Shown here in pieces: positions 6,462-10,610 of a stretch of 10,610 nucleotides of DNA. Numbering within the stretch: the first letter of the stretch is position 1; every line of letters starts with the position of its first letter. This DNA comes from Bordetella parapertussis. GTDB lineage: Bacteria; Pseudomonadota; Gammaproteobacteria; Burkholderiales; Burkholderiaceae_C. The notes under the pieces were generated by a model. It searched no databases. It had not been told where the DNA came from and saw nothing but the letters and a program-made list of their open reading frames with translations. The position numbers and the translations under genes are program-made. Where the stretch lies: assembly GCA_945899335.1 (NCBI GenBank), contig CAMDIP010000030.1:1-10610 (forward strand), written 5' to 3'.

Positions 6462-7840
6462 CAGATGATTTTAGAGAAGCGTGTTCGGTGCTGGTCGTGT
6501 TGTATGTAACGGTCAAACACCATGGCGATGGCGCGGACAACAAACCAGCCGTCTGCCGTCACTTCTAAGCTGACTCCATTTAACTTCACCAAACCCTGCT
6601 CTTGGATGTCCACCAACAGTTCAAGTTCAGCACGAAAATACTGCTTGAAATTCATTAAGTGGGACAACTCTACGGATTCATAACTCACATACCCTTGGCA
6701 CATGATGGCCATGATCACATGACGACGAAGCAAATCATCGCGGCTTAAAGCAATGCCTCTTTCCACCGGCAAACGACCTTGCGCCAAGGTATCTTGGTAG
6801 TCCGCCAAGGACTTCATATTTTGTTGGTAGGTAGCGCCAATATTGCCAATAGCGGACACACCCAAGCCAATCAAATCGCAATCGGGTTGGGTGGTGTAGC
6901 CCTGAAAATTTCGATGCAAACGCCCCTGCCGCTTGGCAATGGCCAAGGCGTCTTGCGGCAGCGCAAAGTGGTCCATGCCTATATAGACATAGCCTGCCGC
7001 TTGCAGTTGCTCCAGCGCCATGCTCAACATATCTGTTTTCATAGCTGCAGTAGGAATATCGTCGGACAAGATATGTCTTTGCGGTTTAAAGCGCGCGGGC
7101 AAATGCGCATAGGCATACAAAGCGATGCGTTCAGGGTGCAGCTGCACCACGCTTTGCATGGTTTGCGCCCAAGATGACAGTGTTTGCTTGGGCAGGCCGT
7201 AAATCAAATCGAGGTTGACCGAGCTAAACCCCAAAGTGGCGGCATGTCGCATCAAGGTTTCAACTTGCAAAAATGATTGTTCTCTGTGAACAGCTTGTTG
7301 GACGGTGGGGTCAAAGTCCTGAACCCCCAAGCTGAGTCGGTTAAACCCTAGCTCTTTCAATGTCCCCAAACGATGACTGTCAACTGTTCGAGGGTCGACT
7401 TCAATCGAATTCTCGCCCCCCGCTTGCCAGCTGAAAGTTTCGCTCAACATCTTCATAAGAGACTTCAGCTCTGGGTCACGCAAATAAGTAGGCGTGCCGC
7501 CGCCCAAATGAAGTTGAGATACCTTATTGCCCTCACCCAAGTAAGGCGACAGCAAGGAAACTTCTTGGCGCAGTGACTCTAGGTAACTGATGGCTTTGGA
7601 ATACTGATGCGTGATGATCTTGTTGCAAGCACAGTAGTAGCACAAAGATGCACAGAAGGGAATGTGAACATAGACTGAAAGTGGAAAGGCATGGGAGCGG
7701 GCACTGTGCCTTCTTTGCAGCAAAGCATCGTGGTATTGGCTCTCGCCAAAGGCTTCTACAAAGCGATCTGCTGTAGGGTAGGAGGTGTACCTAGGCCCTG
7801 CAATATCGAAGCGCTGTAACAATTCGGTTGAAATAGTCAT
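6461..7840 (-). CDS. hemN: Oxygen-independent coproporphyrinogen III oxidase HemN
   Basis: A radical SAM enzyme that decarboxylates coproporphyrinogen III to protoporphyrinogen IX without oxygen, in heme synthesis. The family opening GPRYTSYPTADRF is followed by the cluster motif C-x3-C-x2-C-x-C (Cys63, 67, 70, 72), the pattern of true HemN rather than HemW. GGGTPTYL follows. With the ATG at 7840 the protein has 459 residues, against 457 in E. coli, and the cysteines sit one residue from their E. coli places, which supports this start. An ATG at 7864 would add eight residues, but it overlaps the likely -10 of an FNR-dependent promoter. No clear Shine-Dalgarno is seen for either. It is divergent from fnr, with an FNR site between them, and overlaps the next gene by one base. 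Confidence 0.94.
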   Translation of the reverse strand: MTISTELLQRFDIAGPRYTSYPTADRFVEAFGESQYHDALLQRRHSARSHAFPLSVYVHIPFCASLCYYCACNKIITHQYSKAISYLESLRQEVSLLSPYLGEGNKVSQLHLGGGTPTYLRDPELKSLMKMLSETFSWQAGGENSIEVDPRTVDSHRLGTLKELGFNRLSLGVQDFDPTVQQAVHREQSFLQVETLMRHAATLGFSSVNLDLIYGLPKQTLSSWAQTMQSVVQLHPERIALYAYAHLPARFKPQRHILSDDIPTAAMKTDMLSMALEQLQAAGYVYIGMDHFALPQDALAIAKRQGRLHRNFQGYTTQPDCDLIGLGVSAIGNIGATYQQNMKSLADYQDTLAQGRLPVERGIALSRDDLLRRHVIMAIMCQGYVSYESVELSHLMNFKQYFRAELELLVDIQEQGLVKLNGVSLEVTADGWFVVRAIAMVFDRYIQHDQHRTRFSKII

Positions 7841-7862
7841 AGATTCATACTGACAAGAGTCC

Positions 7863-7868
7863 ATAATG
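7863..7868 (-). promoter_or_regulatory. Putative -10 element of the hemN promoter
   Basis: On the minus strand CATTAT (7868-7863) matches four of six bases of TATAAT. A start near 7857 would place the centre of the FNR site close to -42, fitting class II activation, and leave a leader of under 20 bases to the ATG at 7840. Confidence 0.4.
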
Positions 7869-7892
7869 TGACTCAAGTTCCCTTTGGACGAT

Positions 7893-7906
7893 TTGCGCTG
7901 TATCAA
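7893..7906. promoter_or_regulatory. FNR-type operator between hemN and fnr
   Basis: TTGCGCTGTATCAA has one perfect half site (ATCAA) and one weaker half (TTGCG, three of five) with the correct four-base gap. It lies 53 bases before the preferred hemN start and 45 bases before fnr. It could activate hemN and also make fnr autoregulated; which promoter is served is inferred from spacing. Confidence 0.65.
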
Positions 7907-7950
7907 GTAAACCCAGATTCAACGCAAACTCAGAGAAATGATCAGAAGTT

Positions 7951-8670
7951 ATGGACTCTCGTACTATTAAAGCGGCCTGCTCCAATTGCAATTTGCGCGA
8001 GCTGTGTATGCCGGTTGACCTCAGCAGCAGCGACCTCGATCGCATAGAAAACATTGTTCAAAAACGAAAGCGTGTCAAACGTGGAGAACAGTTGTTCAGA
8101 AACGGTGACAGTTTTCACTCGCTTTACGCGATTCGCACAGGGTTCTTCAAAACCAGCGTGAGCAGCACCGATGGCCGCGAACAAGTCACGGGTTTTCAAA
8201 TGGCTGGGGAAATCATGGGGCTCGATGGCATCGTGAGTGACCGCCATACCTGCGATGCGGTGTCCCTCGAAGACGCCGAGGTTTGCATCATGCCGTTTGA
8301 CCGTATCGAAGAACTGTCACGCGAAATCAACGCGCTGCAACATCATGTCCACAAGATGATGAGCCGAGAAATTGTTCGAGATCATGGTGTGATGTTGCTC
8401 TTGGGCAGTATGCGAGCCGAGGAGCGCGTGGCAGCCTTTTTACTCAACCTGACGCAACGACTGCACGCCCGAGGGTTTTCGCAATCCGAGTTGGTGCTGC
8501 GCATGACCCGCGAAGAAATTGGCAGCTATCTCGGCTTGAAGCTGGAAACAGTCAGTCGTACCTTCTCCAAATTCATGGAAGACGGCATCGTGGAAGTGAA
8601 ACAAAAAAACCTGCATATTCGTGACCCCGACGCCCTCAAGCTGATTGTCAACGCAGCGCACTGCGAATAA
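7951..8670 (+). CDS. fnr: Fnr-type oxygen-sensing transcription regulator (CRP/FNR family)
   Basis: A 239-residue regulator that senses oxygen through a [4Fe-4S] cluster. The four ligands are present: Cys10, Cys13 and Cys19 in CSNCNLRELC, plus Cys112 in DAEVC, matching E. coli Cys20, 23, 29 and 122. A cyclic-nucleotide-binding-like beta domain covers about residues 30-116, then a long dimer helix (about 119-150). The C-terminal helix-turn-helix contains EEIGSYLGLKLETVSR. Glu199, Ser202 and Arg203 are the residues that read TTGAT half sites. Without oxygen the dimer binds DNA and activates respiratory genes. It stands between cbb3 genes and hemN, with an FNR-type site 45 bases upstream, suggesting autoregulation. 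No strong Shine-Dalgarno precedes the ATG. Its stop is three bases from the end of the convergent FixH-like gene. Confidence 0.95.
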   Translation: MDSRTIKAACSNCNLRELCMPVDLSSSDLDRIENIVQKRKRVKRGEQLFRNGDSFHSLYAIRTGFFKTSVSSTDGREQVTGFQMAGEIMGLDGIVSDRHTCDAVSLEDAEVCIMPFDRIEELSREINALQHHVHKMMSREIVRDHGVMLLLGSMRAEERVAAFLLNLTQRLHARGFSQSELVLRMTREEIGSYLGLKLETVSRTFSKFMEDGIVEVKQKNLHIRDPDALKLIVNAAHCE

Positions 8671-8673
8671 GCA

Positions 8674-8943
8674 TTAGGGGAGTTTTTTAAGCGTGGTACC
8701 AGCAGGGGTCGCGGCATGGTTTCGTGCTTGAACTGCAGGTGCCAAACTGCGATCTCGGTCGGCTTGCATGGCATGTAATGCGGCTATCTCGCTCTCATCC
8801 CTGCCTTGCATCACGGTGTCATTGCCTTGAAATGCCACCACAGCAGAAACAATACTGGCCAATACCACCAGCAGCGGACCGGACAGCACCAACCAAACAT
8901 GGCCATAAGACCACCAAGGGGCTTGGGTGTTGTGGCTTGACAT
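8674..8943 (-). CDS. Short FixH/CcoH-like membrane protein of the cbb3 cluster
   Basis: An 89-residue protein with one membrane segment (about residues 15-38, HVWLVLSGPLLVVLASIVSAVVAF pattern in part) after the short N-terminal PWWSYG, and a polar tail containing many Ala, Arg and Gln. AAAGGAAAA lies just before the ATG at 8943, which decides this start over a longer frame that overlaps ccoG. Position immediately after ccoG matches ccoH/fixH, whose product helps assemble the cbb3 oxidase. The start resembles short FixH-like proteins of Comamonadaceae, but at 89 residues it is shorter than the usual FixH of about 150, so identity is moderate. The gap to ccoG is 19 bases, indicating one operon. 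Confidence 0.7.
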   Translation of the reverse strand: MSSHNTQAPWWSYGHVWLVLSGPLLVVLASIVSAVVAFQGNDTVMQGRDESEIAALHAMQADRDRSLAPAVQARNHAATPAGTTLKKLP

Positions 8944-8962
8944 GACTTTTCCTTTCAAGTGA

Positions 8963-10348
8963 TTAACGAGGAACGACGAAGACCGAGGCTTCGGTGATAT
9001 TGATGCTGCCATCTGCATTGCTGACATCGAACCAAATTTTGTGAGAACCTGCTGGCAGTGCGTCAAACGGCAAAGACACGTCCACCACCGCCCAGCGCGA
9101 TTGCGCAGGCAAGACCTCGACATGGGCACCGGCGGTCAGTGCCAAGCCAGGTGCGCCGCGCACCTGTATGTGCATGCGTTGAGACAGCTCGGTGGCATTC
9201 ATGATTTGCAGTCTGAAGACATTTTCTAAATTGCCGTCGGGCGTGATACGCGCCAATGTGCCTCGGTCTCGCAAGACATCGACCTTCATGGGTGTACGCA
9301 GCCATAGACTGACACCCAAAGCAATGATCAAGGTCCAAAGAATCGCGGTGTAAACCAACACGCGAGGGCGAAACACCCGCTTGAGCATGGCAGCAGTGTC
9401 CCAGTGGTTAGTCAAGGCATTTTGGGTGGTGTAGCGCACCAAGCCTTTGTCGTAACCCATTTTGTCCATCACGCCATCACAGACATCGGCACACGCACCA
9501 CAGCCAATACATTCGTACTGCAAGCCTTGGCGTATATCGATACCCGTGGGGCAGACTTGCACACACAAACTGCAATCCACACACGCACCCAGACCCGACG
9601 AACTCAATACAACTTGGCGTGAACGCGCACCGCGTGGCTCTCCACGCTCGTTGTCATACGTCACGATCAAGGTGTCATGGTCAAACATAGCGCTTTGAAA
9701 ACGTGCGTAAGGGCACATGTACTTGCAAACCTGCTCGCGCATGAAGCCTGCATTGCCATAAGTGGCAAAGCCATAAAAAAACACCCAAAACACCTCCCAC
9801 GAACCCATGCGTGTCTGCAAGAACTCCATGCCTAGGCTATGTATGGGGGTGAAATAACCCACAAAGGTGAACCCTGTCCAAATGGAAAGACTCAGCCACA
9901 AAATATGTTTATAGGTTTTCTTAACCAACTTTTCTACAGAAAAATTGCTGTCATCCAAATGCATACGCGCACCTCGATCACCTTCAACTTTGCGCTCAAT
10001 CCACATGAATATTTCGCTGTACACCGTTTGCGGACAGGCATAGCCACACCACAATCGACCTGCCACCGCGGTGAACAAGAAGAGCGACAACGCCGCCACG
10101 ATCAGCATACCGGTCAGGTAAATAAAGTCTTGGGGATACAGCACCAAGCCAAACACATAAAAGCGTTTGGCTTGCAAGTCAAACAGCACGGCTTGGCGCT
10201 GCCCCCATTCCAACCAAGGCAGGCCGTAAAAGATCAGCTGTGTGAAGAAAACCCCAACCCAACGCCAATAGGCAAATACCCCTTGCACAGAGCGCGGGTA
10301 TATCTTGGGCACAGAGGCATATAAAAAATCAGGGTTTGTTTGGGGCAT
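8963..10348 (-). CDS. ccoG: Cytochrome c oxidase accessory protein CcoG (FixG/RdxA)
   Basis: A 461-residue membrane iron-sulfur protein needed for cbb3 oxidase assembly; in Rhodobacter work CcoG acts as a cupric reductase supplying Cu(I). Several membrane segments fill the first 200 residues. A Cys pair lies in LWCGYACPQTVYSEIF (Cys101, 105) and another in EQVCKYMCPYARFQSAMFD (Cys208, 212). Two ferredoxin-like motifs follow, CVDCSLCVQVCP (Cys256-266) and CIGCGACADVCD (Cys280-290). A further membrane segment (about 331-350) leads into a periplasmic Ig-like C-terminal domain. I chose the ATG at 10348, which reads MPQTNPDF; an ATG at 10375 would add nine residues and deepen the overlap with ccoP. 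Neither has a clear ribosome site, so coupling to ccoP translation is likely. Confidence 0.93.
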   Translation of the reverse strand: MPQTNPDFLYASVPKIYPRSVQGVFAYWRWVGVFFTQLIFYGLPWLEWGQRQAVLFDLQAKRFYVFGLVLYPQDFIYLTGMLIVAALSLFLFTAVAGRLWCGYACPQTVYSEIFMWIERKVEGDRGARMHLDDSNFSVEKLVKKTYKHILWLSLSIWTGFTFVGYFTPIHSLGMEFLQTRMGSWEVFWVFFYGFATYGNAGFMREQVCKYMCPYARFQSAMFDHDTLIVTYDNERGEPRGARSRQVVLSSSGLGACVDCSLCVQVCPTGIDIRQGLQYECIGCGACADVCDGVMDKMGYDKGLVRYTTQNALTNHWDTAAMLKRVFRPRVLVYTAILWTLIIALGVSLWLRTPMKVDVLRDRGTLARITPDGNLENVFRLQIMNATELSQRMHIQVRGAPGLALTAGAHVEVLPAQSRWAVVDVSLPFDALPAGSHKIWFDVSNADGSINITEASVFVVPR

Positions 10349-10610
10349 CTTGATGGTGAGAAAACGACCATACATAAGCTGTCAGCGCATGAATTTGCGA
10401 GGGTGTCAGACGGTCATTCTGGGACGGCATTTGATTAACTTTGCCGTTTTGCACCATAGAAACAATCGCGCCCTCACCCCAACCATGCAGCCACGTTTTA
10501 TCAGTCAGGTTAGGTGCGCCCATGGTTTGGTTGCCTTTGCCGTCGATGCCATGACAAGAGGCACACACACCAAACTTAGGTTTACCAAAACCAGCTTTCA
10601 AAGAGTCGTG
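10329..10610 (-). CDS. ccoP: cbb3-type cytochrome c oxidase subunit III CcoP, 3' end (partial)
   Basis: The last 93 residues of a c-type cytochrome; the gene enters from the right edge. A heme attachment site CASCH (visible residues 16-20) is followed by GIDGKGNQTMGAPNL, and a Met61 in NQMPSQ is the likely axial ligand. This order (GVCASCHG, APNLTD, WLHGWGEG, MPSQ, LTAYVWS) fits the second heme domain of CcoP, the membrane-anchored diheme subunit that passes electrons from cytochrome c to CcoN. The stop at 10329 lies 20 bases inside ccoG, so the two genes overlap. The ccoN and ccoO genes would be expected beyond the right edge. Confidence 0.9.
   Translation of the reverse strand, partial: HDSLKAGFGKPKFGVCASCHGIDGKGNQTMGAPNLTDKTWLHGWGEGAIVSMVQNGKVNQMPSQNDRLTPSQIHALTAYVWSFSHHQDAPNKP

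Noticed and set aside
6779..7177. A 132-codon open frame on the plus strand
   Set aside because: It is antisense to hemN and shows no family features.
8652..8688. Possible terminator after fnr: CGCAG/CTGCG hairpin followed by a T-run
   Set aside because: The stem is five pairs and the T-run starts 17 bases after it, too far for an intrinsic terminator.
9839..10324. A 161-codon open frame on the plus strand
   Set aside because: It is antisense to ccoG, which shows all family cysteine motifs.
1..10610. A novel defence, mobile or CRISPR-like system
   Set aside because: No repeat arrays, transposase, integrase, toxin-antitoxin pair or nuclease genes are seen; nearly all coding space belongs to known housekeeping or respiratory families.

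Overview
The window looks like ordinary chromosome from a betaproteobacterium, most likely a Burkholderiales/Comamonadaceae-type organism (inference). The reasons are the zapB-like/zapA/6S RNA order, a CcoG and an Fnr of the type seen with cbb3 oxidase in that family, and the protein sequences in general. Base composition is moderate in GC. I see no mobile element, CRISPR array, tRNA, rRNA or phage gene, and no convincing undescribed system. The interest lies mainly in RNA elements and regulatory sites.

Left part (1-1121): the 5' part of a vitamin B12 TonB-dependent receptor gene (btuB) on the minus strand runs off the left edge. Its leader holds a cobalamin riboswitch (about 833-1020), so uptake should be shut off when B12 is plentiful. 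Diverging from it on the plus strand are a small coiled-coil ZapB-like gene and zapA, overlapping by ATGA. Directly after zapA lies a 6S RNA gene (about 1648-1822) with its own promoter; 6S RNA sequesters the housekeeping RNA polymerase holoenzyme in slow growth.

Middle (1871-5220, plus strand): three tightly packed genes form a likely operon. They encode a ketopantoate reductase family protein, an acyl-CoA synthetase most like oxalate-CoA ligase (AAE3/Pcs60 type), and a TSUP (TauE/SafE) membrane transporter. The ligase and transporter overlap by one base. The joint pathway is not certain.

Right part (5217-10610): a low-oxygen respiration cluster. On the minus strand, reading leftward from the right edge, are ccoP (3' end only), ccoG and a short FixH/CcoH-like gene. 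On the plus strand is an fnr-type oxygen-sensing regulator with the four iron-sulfur cysteines. Minus again are hemN (anaerobic heme synthesis), a DsbD_2-type membrane protein and a universal stress protein. Two FNR-type sites fit the layout: TTGATATGCATCAA (5741-5754) ahead of usp, and TTGCG-N4-ATCAA (7893-7906) between the divergent hemN and fnr genes. The genes together would build and supply heme to the cbb3 oxidase, with Fnr switching on heme synthesis and the stress protein when oxygen falls.
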